In this document: one piece after another, positions 24,297 to 35,228 of the stretch
Position numbering within the stretch: position 1 is the stretch's first letter
How the letters are laid out: each line of letters opens with the position of its first letter
Translations under genes and position numbers: made by a program
NCBI RefSeq assembly: GCF_027482425.1
Contig: NZ_JAIXWA010000024.1
Span: forward strand, 1-52,169
Source: Flavobacterium sp.
Lineage (GTDB): Bacteria; Bacteroidota; Bacteroidia; Flavobacteriales; Flavobacteriaceae
Length of the DNA stretch: 52,169 bases
Direction of reading: 5' to 3'
The notes under the pieces: model-generated
What the model was told of the DNA's origin: nothing
What the model saw: only the letters and a program-made list of their open reading frames with translations
Databases searched by the model: none

Positions 24297-25357
24297 AACA
24301 TAAAAGCGACTCCCGTAGTCCACAACCATTGGGTCGATTGCCCATTCAATAAGGGTTCGGTAGCACTGAGGTGACGCACTTCAGTACGGAGTTTGCAGTA
24401 GGTATTCACGTGGTAATCTACATTGCCCGATACCCCCCAGGTCGTTAAGGGCAAAGCTTCGCGGATGAGCGCTTGTTCTGGGTCGGTGTAATACTCTACC
24501 CTTGCCGCCATTTGCCAATGTGTATTGGGCATATACCGCACCATCACAATGGGCGCCGACCAGTGACGATACCCTTCGGGCGCTTTTTGCCAACCCAAAT
24601 CCCAGCCTACAATCGTTTGCCATTGGGCCGACCATTGCGCTTCCCAGTAGAGATTGTGAAACCAACGCATGCCCGTGTAGGGTCCAACGGCTTCTTCGCC
24701 GGCAAAGGTGCTCCAATTGAGCGTATGCTGTGCTTTGGGTTTAAACGTTAACTGTGTCCCTACACCCGGTGCCGTGGTACGATCGGGTTTACGAATGCGT
24801 TGCCAGCCATTGGTGAGCCAAACGCCCAGCATCCAACGTGTATTGGGTTGGTAGCGATAGGCCAAACCAGTCATAAAATAGGGGGAATTATCAGCCAACA
24901 GTGAACGGGTTAGCGTATAATTGGCAAAGGTCGTCGCCGATTCAAATCCGATATAACTCGGCATTATGCCTACTTCCAACCGGTGCTTTTGTGCAGAATC
25001 GAGCACGATGCCTACATAGGCTTCATTGAGCAGTTTTATCGATTCTTGTGCATAATTATCTTCGACATACGTCCCCGCTTGCAGCGCTACTACGGCATAG
25101 GTGTTGCGGTAACTCACTTTCCCGCGGAGCAATGCCAAGTTTATCGCCCACTCGTTATGACGGTTGTAGCTGTATTGAAACGGAAGTTTCTGCTCCTGTT
25201 GGGGTTCACGCCAGGCATACGCATAATACGTGTCTACCAAACCACTCCATTCGAAGCGCAACGAATCCGTTTGCCCCCAGGTGAATACGGGCCATAAAAC
25301 CCACAAAAAAACCTTTAGGAACGTCGTCGGGTATCGATAATGTTGATGATTTTCCAT
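24293..25357 (-). CDS. outer-membrane beta-barrel protein, putative porin-2/OmpL-like
   Basis: 354 residues with an N-terminal signal region (hydrophobic [17 protein letters not shown] after a short basic stretch) and a body of alternating aromatic/polar strands with WxxG-type turns, ending in ATGVAFMF-like sequence with C-terminal Phe, as expected for barrel assembly. The [16 protein letters not shown] opening and later [19 protein letters not shown] resemble the putative beta-barrel porin-2 (OmpL-like) family. Start at 25357 overlaps the upstream NTF2-like gene by 43 bp; no better start is seen. It is probably co-transcribed with it. Substrate unknown. Confidence 0.8.
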   Translation of the reverse strand: MENHQHYRYPTTFLKVFLWVLWPVFTWGQTDSLRFEWSGLVDTYYAYAWREPQQEQKLPFQYSYNRHNEWAINLALLRGKVSYRNTYAVVALQAGTYVEDNYAQESIKLLNEAYVGIVLDSAQKHRLEVGIMPSYIGFESATTFANYTLTRSLLADNSPYFMTGLAYRYQPNTRWMLGVWLTNGWQRIRKPDRTTAPGVGTQLTFKPKAQHTLNWSTFAGEEAVGPYTGMRWFHNLYWEAQWSAQWQTIVGWDLGWQKAPEGYRHWSAPIVMVRYMPNTHWQMAARVEYYTDPEQALIREALPLTTWGVSGNVDYHVNTYCKLRTEVRHLSATEPLLNGQSTQWLWTTGVAFMF

Positions 25358-25752
25358 GTGCCTTGCTCTTGAAATAAGGTAAATACATTAACACCTTCAT
25401 GGCTTAATTTACCGTTGATATAAAATTGATATGGGGTCCACGCCACAGCCATGGCACCGTCGATTTGAATGCTGTAACTTAGAATACGTTCCTCTATGGC
25501 TAAGGCGGCGGGCAAAGTGGCAATGGATTGAAAAAAACGAGCCGGTTGATCTTCCGAAAGTTGAGCCCCTTTGGTTTGGGTCGAGGTAATCGATTGCAAT
25601 CGCAGTGCGGGGGTGCACACCGCTCTCATTTTGAGGGAATCTCGTTGGTGAAAGCCTTCAAAAAATTGCTGTATGGTTTGCTTCACAGCCGCTTCTTGAG
25701 CGAAAGCTGTAAGGCTAAAAAATAAACACCAACATACAAAGATTATTCTCAT
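25315..25752 (-). CDS. secreted SnoaL/NTF2-like protein
   Basis: 145 residues: a signal peptide (MRIIFVCWCLFFSLTAFAQ) and a compact alpha+beta cone fold suggested by AVKQTIQQFFEGFHQRDS at the start, YSIQIDGAMAVAWTPYQFYINGKLSHEG in the middle and a closing strand [12 protein letters not shown]. This is the usual order of SnoaL/NTF2-like proteins. There is no obvious catalytic dyad. Periplasmic. It is upstream of, and overlapping by 43 bp, the porin gene on the same strand, so the two are likely coupled. Ligand unknown. Confidence 0.8.
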   Translation of the reverse strand: MRIIFVCWCLFFSLTAFAQEAAVKQTIQQFFEGFHQRDSLKMRAVCTPALRLQSITSTQTKGAQLSEDQPARFFQSIATLPAALAIEERILSYSIQIDGAMAVAWTPYQFYINGKLSHEGVNVFTLFQEQGTWKIINIIDTRRRS

Positions 25753-25854
25753 AAGGTGAATAGGGTTTTCTATAGGGTAAAAATACCGTATTTATGTTAA
25801 AAACAAATCGATTTTAGTATTTTTACAACCTTCAACTCTTAAAACCATCCACCC

Positions 25855-26673
25855 ATGTCGGTAGCCAAAAAAGATTACAAAAAAATAACCACCAAATCCT
25901 TGGTCGATATGAAGGCGCAAGGCGAAAAAATATCCATGCTCACGGCCTATGATTATACCATGGCCAAAATCGTGGACTCTGCGGGGGTCGATGTCATCTT
26001 AGTGGGCGATTCGGCGAGTAATGTGATGGCGGGCCATGAAACGACGTTACCCATTACGTTGGATCAAATGATTTATCATGCTTCGTCGGTGGTACGTGCG
26101 GTAGACCGCGCATTGGTGGTGGTAGATTTGCCTTTTGGAACGTATCAATCAGACCCTAAAGAAGCCTTGCGATCGTCCATTCGTATTATGAAAGAAAGTG
26201 GCGGCCATGCAGTGAAATTGGAGGGCGGCTCGGAAATCAAAGATTCGATCAAGAAAATATTGAATGCGGGTATTCCGGTGATGGGCCACTTAGGACTCAC
26301 GCCGCAATCGATTTATAAATTTGGAACGTATACGGTACGTGCTAAGGAGGAATCAGAAGCCGAAAAGTTATTGGAAGATGCCAAACTCTTGGAGCGCTTG
26401 GGTTGTTTTGCCCTTGTATTGGAAAAAATACCTGCCGCATTGGCCGAAAAAGTAGCATCGCAATTGCATATTCCTGTCATCGGAATTGGGGCGGGAAGTG
26501 GCGTTGACGGCCAAGTGTTAGTGCTTCACGATATGATTGGTATGACCCATGAATTCAGCCCCCGATTTTTACGCCGGTATATGAATCTGTATGAAGACAT
26601 GTCGCAAGCCATTGGACAATATGTCACCGATGTAAAAACGAAGGACTTTCCCAATGCGAATGAGCAATATTAA
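25855..26673 (+). CDS. panB: 3-methyl-2-oxobutanoate hydroxymethyltransferase
   Basis: 272 residues, the normal length for PanB, the first committed enzyme of pantothenate synthesis (ketopantoate from 2-oxoisovalerate and methylene-tetrahydrofolate). Diagnostic segments: [38 protein letters not shown] (metal-binding Asp in GDSA), [29 protein letters not shown] and the catalytic Glu in [25 protein letters not shown] closes the barrel. No panC or panD is near. It diverges from the SnoaL gene. Cytosolic. Confidence 0.98.
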   Translation: MSVAKKDYKKITTKSLVDMKAQGEKISMLTAYDYTMAKIVDSAGVDVILVGDSASNVMAGHETTLPITLDQMIYHASSVVRAVDRALVVVDLPFGTYQSDPKEALRSSIRIMKESGGHAVKLEGGSEIKDSIKKILNAGIPVMGHLGLTPQSIYKFGTYTVRAKEESEAEKLLEDAKLLERLGCFALVLEKIPAALAEKVASQLHIPVIGIGAGSGVDGQVLVLHDMIGMTHEFSPRFLRRYMNLYEDMSQAIGQYVTDVKTKDFPNANEQY

Positions 26674-26710
26674 TTCTGTTGTTAAGAATTTAGAATTATA
26701 AATTTTGAAT

Positions 26711-26752
26711 TTGACATTGATATTGATATTGACATTTACATTTACATTTACA
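26711..26752. repeat. hexameric tandem repeat (TTGACA/TTGATA/TTTACA)
   Basis: Seven adjoining 6-bp units: TTGACA, TTGATA, TTGATA, TTGACA, TTTACA, TTTACA, TTTACA, then a partial TTCAAA. The repeat lies in the 125-bp gap between panB and the pseudouridine synthase gene. It is a candidate variable-number locus. Confidence 0.75.
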
Positions 26753-26798
26753 TTCAAACTAAAATCCACCCTACCAAACACGCACTAACTCTTTTTTT

Positions 26799-27491
26799 AT
26801 GAAAATTGTAAGTACACCCGAAAACCTACAGGTGTTGTATGAAGACAACCATTTGATTGTGGTCAACAAACGGGTGGGCGATTTGGTGCAAGGCGATAAA
26901 ACGGGCGATACCCCGTTGCCTGATTTGGTCAAAGCGTATCTTAAAAAAAAGTATAACAAGCCTGGCGATGTTTTTTTGGGCGTAGTACATCGGCTAGATC
27001 GCCCCACTACGGGTTTGGTAGTTTTTGCGCGAACGTCAAAAGCCTTGGAACGTATGAATGCGTTGTTTAGCCAACGGGAAACCCAAAAAACCTATTGGGC
27101 CGTAGTGCAGCAACCGCCACCGCAACGGGAAGCTACTTTAGTACATTACCTGAAACGGAATCCGCAAAACAACACTTCTAAAGCCTATTTGAAAGCAGTT
27201 CCCGACAGTAAATTGGCCCAATTATCGTATACCACCTTACGCGTTTTAGATCGGTATACCGTTTTGGAAATTGCACTTCATACGGGACGACATCACCAAA
27301 TTCGGGCGCAACTGGCTGCTATCGGTTGCCCCATCAAAGGCGATTTAAAATACGGCTTCCCTAGGAGCAATCCCGATGGAGGGATTCATCTTCATGCCCG
27401 TCAGTTGCAGTTTATTCACCCTGTTTCGAAAGAACCGATAACGATTATTGCCCCTCCACCCGAGGATGTGTTGTGGGATTTACTCCGCTAA
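26799..27491 (+). CDS. RluA-family pseudouridine synthase
   Basis: 230 residues lacking the S4 domain found in longer RluA relatives. Catalytic motif VVHRLDRPTTGLVVFA supplies D67. The ERMNALFSQRETQKTYWAVV and ALHTGRHHQIRAQLA segments, and the closing LHARQLQFIHPVS, are standard for RluA/RluC/RluD enzymes, which isomerise uridine in rRNA or tRNA. Which RNA position is modified cannot be told. It follows panB on the same strand after the hexamer repeat. The downstream DUF5723 gene begins about 57 bp later, by my choice of start. Confidence 0.92.
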   Translation: MKIVSTPENLQVLYEDNHLIVVNKRVGDLVQGDKTGDTPLPDLVKAYLKKKYNKPGDVFLGVVHRLDRPTTGLVVFARTSKALERMNALFSQRETQKTYWAVVQQPPPQREATLVHYLKRNPQNNTSKAYLKAVPDSKLAQLSYTTLRVLDRYTVLEIALHTGRHHQIRAQLAAIGCPIKGDLKYGFPRSNPDGGIHLHARQLQFIHPVSKEPITIIAPPPEDVLWDLLR

Positions 27492-27547
27492 AATTCCATT
27501 ATTTTCATTGGTTAAAAATGAGTATCTTTAACCCAAATCGCCTACCT

Positions 27548-28915
27548 ATGAAAAAAAATCTAATCCCTTTTATGGTTCTCGTCGGTCTCTCTAGTTCGGC
27601 ACAAGAACAGTACACGGGCATTGGCTTGTCCAGCCGTGTTGGTGTACTCAATGCACAATTCAATCCAGCCGAACTTCAAAACCAATCCAATAAATTTGAC
27701 ATTCACCTCATTGGTTTCAATGCTCGGGTGAGTAATAATAAATTGGGGGTTGACGATATTATCAACAATGACAACCTAGAAAATATCCTTTTTCGCGGTA
27801 CCGATCCCGTAAACCTTCGTGCCAATGTGCAAGCTATGGGATTGGGCATGAGTGTGAAGTTCAAGCGTTGGACTTTAGGTATCAATAGTACCCTTCACGG
27901 TAATTTGGATATTATTGATGTCGACCCACGCTTGGGAGATGCCTTTGTCAATGCGGGTATCAATGCGTTGATTGGAGGTTCGGCTACAGTTTCGAACAAT
28001 TACAACCAACGGGTGAACGGAACAACTTGGGGCGAACTTGGCGCGACTGCGGCTTTTAGTTTGGTGAACAAAGCCAAGCACAAACTCAATGTTGGAATTA
28101 CCGGAAAACTCTTGTTTCCAGGGTCGTATGCCAACTTGGGAATGGATCGTTTTAACGGAACCATTTCGCGTGTGGGAGGCATTGCGTTTTTAACCAATAC
28201 CCAGGCCTCGGTAAACATTGCGTATTCGGGAACCCTAGCCAACAGTTTCACCCAATTTGAGAATTATCGTGAGTCGGCTTTCGGGGGACTGAATGGCGTG
28301 GGTGCTGATATTGGTATCAACTACCAATGGCGCGATACTCCGCCTGAAAATCCGAAGAAAAATCAAAACCGATACAAACTCAATTTGGGATTGGCCATTC
28401 GCAATTTAGGTGCGATGACGTTTAATGAAAACAATAACCAATCAACCAATTACACCCTTTCGATACAAGGGACTCAAAGTTTGAATTTAAATCAATTCGA
28501 GAACGTTGAAAGTTTGCGTGATATGGAGACCCTTTTATTAAACAGCGGTTATTTGACGCGAACGGATGGGACACGTGATTTTCGGGTGCAACTCCCCACG
28601 ACGCTCTCTTTGTATGGGGATGTCAAAATTATCCCGAAGTTGTTTGTTTCGGCCTATCTATTGCAACGTATAAATGACATAGAGGTCAACGATCAAATTG
28701 CTACCCAAAATACATTTATTGTAACTCCTCATGTAGATTTGGGCTTCTTCGAAATTTTTGTCCCCTTCACCCAAAATGAAATTTCAGGCTTCAACACAGG
28801 CTTGGCTATCCGTGCGGGCGGCTTCTTTGTAGGGTCGAGTTCGGGTGTTACGGCCTTGATGACCAATGCCAAGCAAGCTGACTTTTATATGGGATGGCGT
28901 ATTGGAATCTTTTAA
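27548..28915 (+). CDS. DUF5723-type outer-membrane protein
   Basis: About 455 residues from the ATG at 27548, chosen because it opens straight into a signal peptide (MKKNLIPFMVLVGLSSSAQ). Upstream in-frame starts would bury it or overlap the pseudouridine synthase gene. The mature protein starts TGIGLSSRVGVLNAQFNPAEL, followed by many short beta strands with Gly-rich turns and a C-terminal aromatic segment (FYMGWRIGIF), typical of Bacteroidota OM barrel proteins of the DUF5723 class. Role unknown. The aldehyde dehydrogenase starts 4 bp later, suggesting one transcript. Confidence 0.82.
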   Translation: MKKNLIPFMVLVGLSSSAQEQYTGIGLSSRVGVLNAQFNPAELQNQSNKFDIHLIGFNARVSNNKLGVDDIINNDNLENILFRGTDPVNLRANVQAMGLGMSVKFKRWTLGINSTLHGNLDIIDVDPRLGDAFVNAGINALIGGSATVSNNYNQRVNGTTWGELGATAAFSLVNKAKHKLNVGITGKLLFPGSYANLGMDRFNGTISRVGGIAFLTNTQASVNIAYSGTLANSFTQFENYRESAFGGLNGVGADIGINYQWRDTPPENPKKNQNRYKLNLGLAIRNLGAMTFNENNNQSTNYTLSIQGTQSLNLNQFENVESLRDMETLLLNSGYLTRTDGTRDFRVQLPTTLSLYGDVKIIPKLFVSAYLLQRINDIEVNDQIATQNTFIVTPHVDLGFFEIFVPFTQNEISGFNTGLAIRAGGFFVGSSSGVTALMTNAKQADFYMGWRIGIF

Positions 28916-28918
28916 ACA

Positions 28919-30247
28919 ATGAACTTAGCTACCGACATTCGTTATCGAAAAGAAAAGTTAAAAGCCCTTCGTGCCGCTATCATAGCGCAGGAGGAAGCGC
29001 TTATTGAGGCCTTGTACCGCGATTTCCGAAAACCGGCCTTTGAAACTGTAATTACTGAAACCCAGTATGTGATTGCGGATATCACCTATACTTTAAACCA
29101 TTTGAGCCGATGGGCAAAACCGCAGTGGGTTTGGCCTTCTTTATTAACTTTCCCAAATACCGACCGAATTTATCGGCAACCTTTTGGCAACGTGTTAATT
29201 ATCGCGCCTTGGAATTATCCATTTCAACTCGCCTTGTCGCCCTTAGTAGCAGCCATTGCTGCGGGCAATCGTGTGGTGCTAAAGCCTTCCGAACTTACGC
29301 CGCATACTTCGACTTGTATTCAATCGATTATCGCGTCGGTATTTAGCCCTGATGAAGTTCGGGTAGAAGATGGCGATGCAACGGTTGCCCAGCGTCTTTT
29401 GGCGCAACGGTGGGATTATATCTTTTTTACGGGAAGTGTGGCCGTGGGAAAAATAGTAGCGGCGGCGGCAGCGCAAAACCTCACTCCTGTAACTTTGGAA
29501 TTGGGAGGAAAGAGTCCGTGTATCGTAGCGGCGGACGCGGATTTGAAAGGAGCGGCACGACGTATTGTGTGGGGAAAATTTATCAATGCGGGACAAACAT
29601 GCATTGCCCCCGATTATATTTTGGCCGATGCGCGAATCATTGATCGATTGCAAGAAGCGTTGCAGCAGGCTATCCAAGATGCCTATGGAGACAACCCTCA
29701 ACTTTCGCCCGACTATGCTCGAATTATCAGTGATCGGCATTGGCAACGGTTGGCAGCGATGCTTTCAGACGGTACGGTGGTTTTTGGAGGAACCCATGAT
29801 GTGAAGGATCGGTACCTTGCTCCTACCCTCATTCGAAATCCTAAAGATTCGAGTGCATTGATGCAGGAAGAAATTTTTGGTCCAATACTTCCCTTGCTTT
29901 CCTTTTCGAGCGAAAAGGAAGTATATGATATGATTGGACAATTTGAAAAACCTTTGGCATTGTATGTATTTTCTAATTCTACCGCTTGGGCCCAAAGGCA
30001 AATTGAAACCTTTTCTTTTGGCGGGGGTTGCATTAACGATACCGTGTTGCATTTTAACAATAAACGTATGCCTTTTGGGGGTGTGGGTCACAGTGGCATG
30101 GGGAGTTATCACGGGCGCTGGGGATTTGAGACATTTAGCCATCGTAAAGCGGTCACTCAAAAACCTTTTTGGGGTGAAGTTCCAATGCGGTTTGCGCCCT
30201 ACAGTGGGAAGCTGAAAATTGTAAAAAAAATCATGCGATATTTTTGA
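28919..30247 (+). CDS. aldehyde dehydrogenase (class 3-like)
   Basis: 442 residues, a short ALDH like class 3/coniferyl and fatty aldehyde dehydrogenases. It oxidises aldehydes to acids with NAD(P). N99 (APWNYPF), E194 (VTLELGGKSP) and the nucleophile C228 (NAGQTCIAPDYIL) are all in place; FFTGSVAVGKIV is the cofactor-binding turn and MPFGGVGHSGMG is the C-terminal signature. The tail KLKIVKKIMRYF is basic and aromatic and might attach to the membrane weakly. The gene starts 4 bp after DUF5723. Substrate not predictable. Confidence 0.95.
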   Translation: MNLATDIRYRKEKLKALRAAIIAQEEALIEALYRDFRKPAFETVITETQYVIADITYTLNHLSRWAKPQWVWPSLLTFPNTDRIYRQPFGNVLIIAPWNYPFQLALSPLVAAIAAGNRVVLKPSELTPHTSTCIQSIIASVFSPDEVRVEDGDATVAQRLLAQRWDYIFFTGSVAVGKIVAAAAAQNLTPVTLELGGKSPCIVAADADLKGAARRIVWGKFINAGQTCIAPDYILADARIIDRLQEALQQAIQDAYGDNPQLSPDYARIISDRHWQRLAAMLSDGTVVFGGTHDVKDRYLAPTLIRNPKDSSALMQEEIFGPILPLLSFSSEKEVYDMIGQFEKPLALYVFSNSTAWAQRQIETFSFGGGCINDTVLHFNNKRMPFGGVGHSGMGSYHGRWGFETFSHRKAVTQKPFWGEVPMRFAPYSGKLKIVKKIMRYF

Positions 30248-30279
30248 AATATTTGTATCTTGTTAGTGCCTAGACCCTA

Positions 30280-33200
30280 ATGTCACTGCACGCATTTATG
30301 CTATTGACCCAATTTCTATTAGCACTTCAATCTCCGTTACAAACGGCGCATAAAATTCATATTGTCAAACCCTATCATTTGGAAAAATGGTTTGTGGTTT
30401 TAGTGGTGTTATTTTTGTTTTTTTATTTGACCTACGCTGTTTTTCAGCGTAAACAAAAGAAGAATAGTTTTATTCACAACTACTCCGATTTTGCTCCCAA
30501 AGAAGAAATCTACAACATGTTATTGCTCATCTTGGGGATTTCATTACCATTGATAGAGTTAGTATTAGAGCTGTTCTCGGTGCGCAGTCAAAGTTTGTTA
30601 TTAGTAAAAACTATAATAGGTTTTATTCTTTTAGGCATTTATTGGATCAATACGCGAACTACTTGGCTCAAGCGTTTTTTTGTCCCATTATTCATCACGG
30701 TATATATCATTGATTTTATTGGCAATCTCGTTAGCTTGATGTTTATTAGCTACGAATTAATGCTTTACTGTTCACTTTTGCTGAATTTTTTCTTGAGTTA
30801 CTATGTTTTCAAAAACTTGGTACAGTATTGGACCTTTGTAACCTTGTTTTCATTGTTCCTTTTTAGTGTATTTTTACAAAACATTCTTCCAGCGAAAGAT
30901 GTTATTATTCTTGTTGCGTGTTGCTTGTTAATCATTGCCATTCATGCTTCGATACATTTAGCAACGGTAAATACACGGAATAAATTTTTATTTGCCAATG
31001 AAATTTTAAACAAAGGAAACATTCTTACTATCGCTACCAACCGCCAAGGAGCGTTATTCTACTGTAGTGAGCAAGTGCGTAATTTTTTGGGGTATGAACC
31101 CGAAGAGGTTTTGGGATTGCGTTTTTGGGAATTGACAGAAGATCCTGAATTTATTGGTGAAGCGTACCATGATAACTATATCGACGGCCGCCTACACGTT
31201 CGAAAACTGAAAGCCAAAAACGGGGAGTATCGTTATATACAGTGGAAGGATAAAAAGTTTTCCGACGATTTAACCATTGGAATCGGTCAAGATGTTACAG
31301 AGCAACAGAATATCCAAAATCAGTATGAAAATCTGATTGAAAATGCGAATGATTTGATTTATGAAATTAATCATTTGGGGTATTTCACCTTTATCAACAA
31401 ACATGGATTAACGCTGTCCGGATATAGTCAGGAAGCGTTTTATCAAAAACCTTTTTTGGATTTTGTCCACAAAGACCATCGTAAACGAATTAAGGACTTT
31501 TACGCTCTTAAAGGTGTTAAAAACAATGCCTTTCCCACTTTAGTTGTTCCTGTTATTAATCGTAAAGGAGAAACCATTTGGCTCTCCCAAAACGTTACCT
31601 TCAAACGTAATGAAGCGGGGAATGTTATTGGTTATACGGTTATTGCTCGTGACATAACGATGCAACGTCAAATGGAGATCGAAAACATTCGGCGGGAGAA
31701 AAAAATCAAACGATACAATGATGCTATCAAAGATTTAACGTTAAAAAACCAACCGGACGGTGATAATTTTGGCCATTTTTTGGAAGTAGTATTGCGAATT
31801 ATTGCCAAAAAAATCGACATTAATCGCGTAGGTTTTTGGTTGTATCAAACGGACCAAATCTTCTGTGAAAAAGCGTATATCAAAAATAAAAATGAGTTCG
31901 AGTCAGGTGCAATCGTTCCCAAAAAAGAGTTTCCTAAATACTTTGAAGCCATTGAAAATGAGTCCCAAATTGTTGCCGTTGATGTACTTGAAAACCCTCT
32001 AACACAAGAGTTTGTAGGTACCTATTTTCTAGATTACAACACCCAATCGATGTTGGACACCCCCATTTATATCAATGGGAAACTCCACAGTGTATTGTGC
32101 TTGGAATCGGATACGAAGAAAAAAGAATGGGATACTGAAGATATTGTTTTTGCTCGGTCCATAAGTGATTTTTTAGCGGCTGCCATCGAAACGCACCAAC
32201 GCTTGGAAGCAGAAGCAAAATTGGAATATAAAAATCAAATTTTGACTGAAATCACCAATTTCACTACACGTTTCATTGCGATAAAAAACAAGTACGAAAT
32301 GTTTAATGAGGTATTGAATTCATTAGGAAAAGTAATAGATGTAAGTAGAATTTCTTATTTTGAATTTGATTATGAAAACTATTCTTTTAGTCAGCGAAAT
32401 CGTTGGAACAACCAATTAAAGACATTAATTGATATTAATCCTCATTTACAAAATTTACCTTATGAAAAATTTACGGTGATTTTTGACACACTTAATGATA
32501 AAAATGTCTATTACAGTAAAGTAAAAAATATAAAGGATACTGAAATTCGTAACTTCCTTGAACAAATTAATTCAAAATCTATTTTACTATTACCTGTAAG
32601 GGTTAATGAAAAGTTAGAAGGATTTATCATTTTAGATGATACTGAAAAAGAGCGTATTTGGATGGAGGAAGAAGTTACTATTTTAGGTACTCTAGCACGA
32701 ATTGTTTCTTCCTCCCTTGAACGCAATGTCAATGAGGGGATTATTCGAGAAAACGAAGAACGTTTTCGATTGTTGGCCAACAATATCCCAGGCACCGTTT
32801 ACCTCTGTCATTCGGATGAAGAATACAGTTATTTGTATTTGAATGATGAAATTGAAAAACTAACCGGAAAGGGCAAACACCAATTGACGAACCATAAAAA
32901 CTGCTTTGGTGACATAATCCACCCCGATGATCGCCAACGTGTTATGCAGGCGTATGAAAGAGCCTTCACGGATTTGAATAAAATTCGACACACTTACCGT
33001 ATTTTACATGATAAAGGCAATTACAAATGGGTTGAAGAATTTGGAGGTGTGATTCAAAACGATTATGGAGAAAAATACATTGAAGGTATTTTAATTGACA
33101 TTACCCGACAAAAAGAAGCTGAAGAAGCCATCAAAGCCAAAGAATATGCTGAAGCGGCCAACCTTGCGAAATCGGAGTTTTTGGCCAATATGAGTCATGA

Positions 33201-34314
33201 AATACGGACCCCATTGAATGGAATTATTGGATTCACCGATTTGCTTAAAAACACCAATCTCGAGGCGATCCAACGGAGTTATATGAATACGATTAACGAA
33301 TCGGCCTTATCACTCATGGATATTATCAACGATATCTTGGATTTCTCCAAAATAGAATCGGGGAAACTAGAGCTAGACGTTCGTCGTTACGATCTCAAAG
33401 AACTGCTCAATCAAGTGGTTGAATTGGTGAAATACGACACCAAACGAAAAAACCTACAGTTTGATTTGGTGGTAAAAAAAGAGGTGCCCCAATACATTTG
33501 GGCCGATAGCGTTCGACTCAAACAGATTTTAATTAACCTCTTGGGTAATGCTGTGAAATTTACCGAAAAAGGTTCCGTAAAATTAATCATCACTAATTTA
33601 GAAATGATTGGGGAATCGCAAAGTCGATTGCGGTTTAGTGTAACCGATACGGGAATCGGAATCAGTAAGGAATTTCAAGAGCAAATTTTTGAAGCGTTTT
33701 CACAAGGCGATAATTCGACCACGCGAAAATTTGGAGGAACAGGCCTCGGACTAACCATTTCGAATCAGCTCTTGGCCTTGATGCATAGCCAATTGAAACT
33801 CAAAAGTGAGGTAGGAAAAGGTTCGGAATTCTTTTTTGATGTCATCCTCAAAGCCACCAATCACAAGATTATCGACAATGTTGAAAACATTGAAGTTAGC
33901 GTAGAAAAAGAAGATTTTAGTGATTTTGGACATGAAAACTTTAAGATTCTTATTGTAGAAGACAACAAAATAAATATGCTATTGGCCAAGACATTGGTCA
34001 AACAAATTATTCCCAATGGCACGCTTTATGAAGCCACAAACGGTCAAGAAGGTGTGGATAAATACAACATTTTACATCCCGACATTATCCTCATGGATGT
34101 TCAAATGCCTGTGAAAAATGGGCACGAAGCCACCCAAGAGATTCGAAAAACGAAGAAAGGAAAACATGTGCCTATTGTCGCTTTGACGGCGGGTACCGTG
34201 ATGGGGGAAAAAGAAAAATGCCTCGAAATGGGAATGGACGATTATACGTCCAAACCTATCGTAAAAGAGGTGTTGGAACAGCTTTTACATAAATGGTTAA
34301 AAAATAAAGGGTGA
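30280..34314 (+). CDS. seven-TM multi-sensor hybrid histidine kinase
   Basis: 1344 residues. The N-terminal ~230 hold seven hydrophobic helices. Then come PAS (about 241-345), a second PAS (349-470), GAF (490-640), a second GAF-like unit (650-820), a third PAS (826-950), HisKA with H973 in [14 protein letters not shown], HATPase ([27 protein letters not shown]) and a C-terminal receiver with D1273 in ILMDVQMPV and Lys in TSKPI. It should autophosphorylate, pass the phosphate to its own receiver and on to an unlinked phosphotransfer partner. No response regulator gene is adjacent. PAS and GAF ligands cannot be told. It starts 32 bp after the aldehyde dehydrogenase and seems separately expressed. 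Confidence 0.95.
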   Translation: MSLHAFMLLTQFLLALQSPLQTAHKIHIVKPYHLEKWFVVLVVLFLFFYLTYAVFQRKQKKNSFIHNYSDFAPKEEIYNMLLLILGISLPLIELVLELFSVRSQSLLLVKTIIGFILLGIYWINTRTTWLKRFFVPLFITVYIIDFIGNLVSLMFISYELMLYCSLLLNFFLSYYVFKNLVQYWTFVTLFSLFLFSVFLQNILPAKDVIILVACCLLIIAIHASIHLATVNTRNKFLFANEILNKGNILTIATNRQGALFYCSEQVRNFLGYEPEEVLGLRFWELTEDPEFIGEAYHDNYIDGRLHVRKLKAKNGEYRYIQWKDKKFSDDLTIGIGQDVTEQQNIQNQYENLIENANDLIYEINHLGYFTFINKHGLTLSGYSQEAFYQKPFLDFVHKDHRKRIKDFYALKGVKNNAFPTLVVPVINRKGETIWLSQNVTFKRNEAGNVIGYTVIARDITMQRQMEIENIRREKKIKRYNDAIKDLTLKNQPDGDNFGHFLEVVLRIIAKKIDINRVGFWLYQTDQIFCEKAYIKNKNEFESGAIVPKKEFPKYFEAIENESQIVAVDVLENPLTQEFVGTYFLDYNTQSMLDTPIYINGKLHSVLCLESDTKKKEWDTEDIVFARSISDFLAAAIETHQRLEAEAKLEYKNQILTEITNFTTRFIAIKNKYEMFNEVLNSLGKVIDVSRISYFEFDYENYSFSQRNRWNNQLKTLIDINPHLQNLPYEKFTVIFDTLNDKNVYYSKVKNIKDTEIRNFLEQINSKSILLLPVRVNEKLEGFIILDDTEKERIWMEEEVTILGTLARIVSSSLERNVNEGIIRENEERFRLLANNIPGTVYLCHSDEEYSYLYLNDEIEKLTGKGKHQLTNHKNCFGDIIHPDDRQRVMQAYERAFTDLNKIRHTYRILHDKGNYKWVEEFGGVIQNDYGEKYIEGILIDITRQKEAEEAIKAKEYAEAANLAKSEFLANMSHEIRTPLNGIIGFTDLLKNTNLEAIQRSYMNTINESALSLMDIINDILDFSKIESGKLELDVRRYDLKELLNQVVELVKYDTKRKNLQFDLVVKKEVPQYIWADSVRLKQILINLLGNAVKFTEKGSVKLIITNLEMIGESQSRLRFSVTDTGIGISKEFQEQIFEAFSQGDNSTTRKFGGTGLGLTISNQLLALMHSQLKLKSEVGKGSEFFFDVILKATNHKIIDNVENIEVSVEKEDFSDFGHENFKILIVEDNKINMLLAKTLVKQIIPNGTLYEATNGQEGVDKYNILHPDIILMDVQMPVKNGHEATQEIRKTKKGKHVPIVALTAGTVMGEKEKCLEMGMDDYTSKPIVKEVLEQLLHKWLKNKG

Positions 34315-34802
34315 TTTATCGAAAAAACACACCCTGCCCTATGCTAATAGGGACTTGTAGCAATGTAAGCTGCAAGTCCTTATCAGAGACTATGAATCAT
34401 TCGTCATAATAGGATTGCTTTTATAACTATTAAGATGTTTACGGGATAGACGTTTTGTATTCAATTATATTGTCACTTATTATGCCATTGACTATTCAAG
34501 TTATAGTTATTTCATCTTTTACTTGATTTCAATTCCCATTATATTTTATTTTTTTTTTAAAAACCATATCAACTTTTATGTAGTGCATTTACATTTAATG
34601 TTAAAATTTGTTCCCTTTTTTTATATTTTCTAATGGATTATCTTCAACAAAACAGACTTCCAAAACGTTACTTTTTTGAAATCTATTGGTATGAAAATGA
34701 AAATATATAGATGATAATTTTATACTGTTTTTCATTAGAAGTAGGGTCTTTTTTGGTGAATATATTGTAAAGTATAGTAAATAAGATAATGAATTGAAAG
34801 CG
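34315..34802. other. AT-rich gene-free region with one strong hairpin
   Basis: About 490 bp with no credible coding sequence. A near-perfect 15-bp hairpin at 34347-34383 is the only clear structure; the rest (34440-34790) is AT-rich without repeats or promoters I can defend. It may be the decayed 5' part of the pseudogene to its right. Confidence 0.6.
34347..34383. repeat. 15-bp imperfect hairpin (terminator-like or REP-like)
   Basis: ATAGGGACTTGTAGC (34347-34361) pairs with GCTGCAAGTCCTTAT (34369-34383) with two G-T wobbles and a 7-nt loop. No T tract follows, which argues against a simple terminator for the hybrid kinase gene 30 bp upstream. It could be a REP-like element. Confidence 0.6.
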
Positions 34803-35228
34803 ATGGCCAAAAGTGAAGCCTATCGCACCTTAGTTGCGCAAAAGATTGCTCCAAGTGAGAAAGCTTCAGGGGTAATGGGCAATCTCTATTCGGGTTCTAT
34901 TTTCTTGGGCATGCTCTCGGGATTGAATCTGGCGGCGACACAAACCAAAGAACTCGCATTACAAAAGGTTGGATTCATTGCCTACGGAAGCGGTTCGAAG
35001 GCTAAAGTCTTTAAAGGGCAGACACAACCCGGTTAGCGGGAGGCGATTCAAGCCGTTCGTTTGTTTGAAACCCTTGAGCAACGGAAAGCCATCAACTTTT
35101 ATACCTACGAAAAATTACACAAAAAGGAAATAGCAGAACCTGTAGGCACACCTCAAGGCTTTGTCTTGGAAAAAATCGAAAAGGAGAATCCTGTTTTAGT
35201 AGGGGCGCGGTATTACGGGTTTCGTTAA
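34803..35228 (+). pseudogene. decayed HMG-CoA-synthase-like gene (C-terminal part, internal stop)
   Basis: The frame encodes about 140 residues resembling the C-terminal third of hydroxymethylglutaryl-CoA synthase family proteins: KIAPSEKASGVMGNLYSGSI, GFIAYGSGSKAKVF, then FYTYEKLHKKEIAEPVG and VLVGARYYGFR at the end. A TAG at 35034-35036 interrupts the frame where the context (QPG-stop-REAIQ) would suit Trp, TGG to TAG. The N-terminal two thirds, including the catalytic region, are missing. The end overlaps the convergent esterase stop by two bases. Family assignment is from remembered sequence pattern. A sequencing error at the TAG would not restore the lost N-terminus. Confidence 0.7.

Noticed and set aside
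34601..34810. 69-codon minus-strand frame in the AT-rich gap
   Set aside because: AT-rich DNA gives such frames by chance; residues are hydrophobic and unstructured and no start context is seen.
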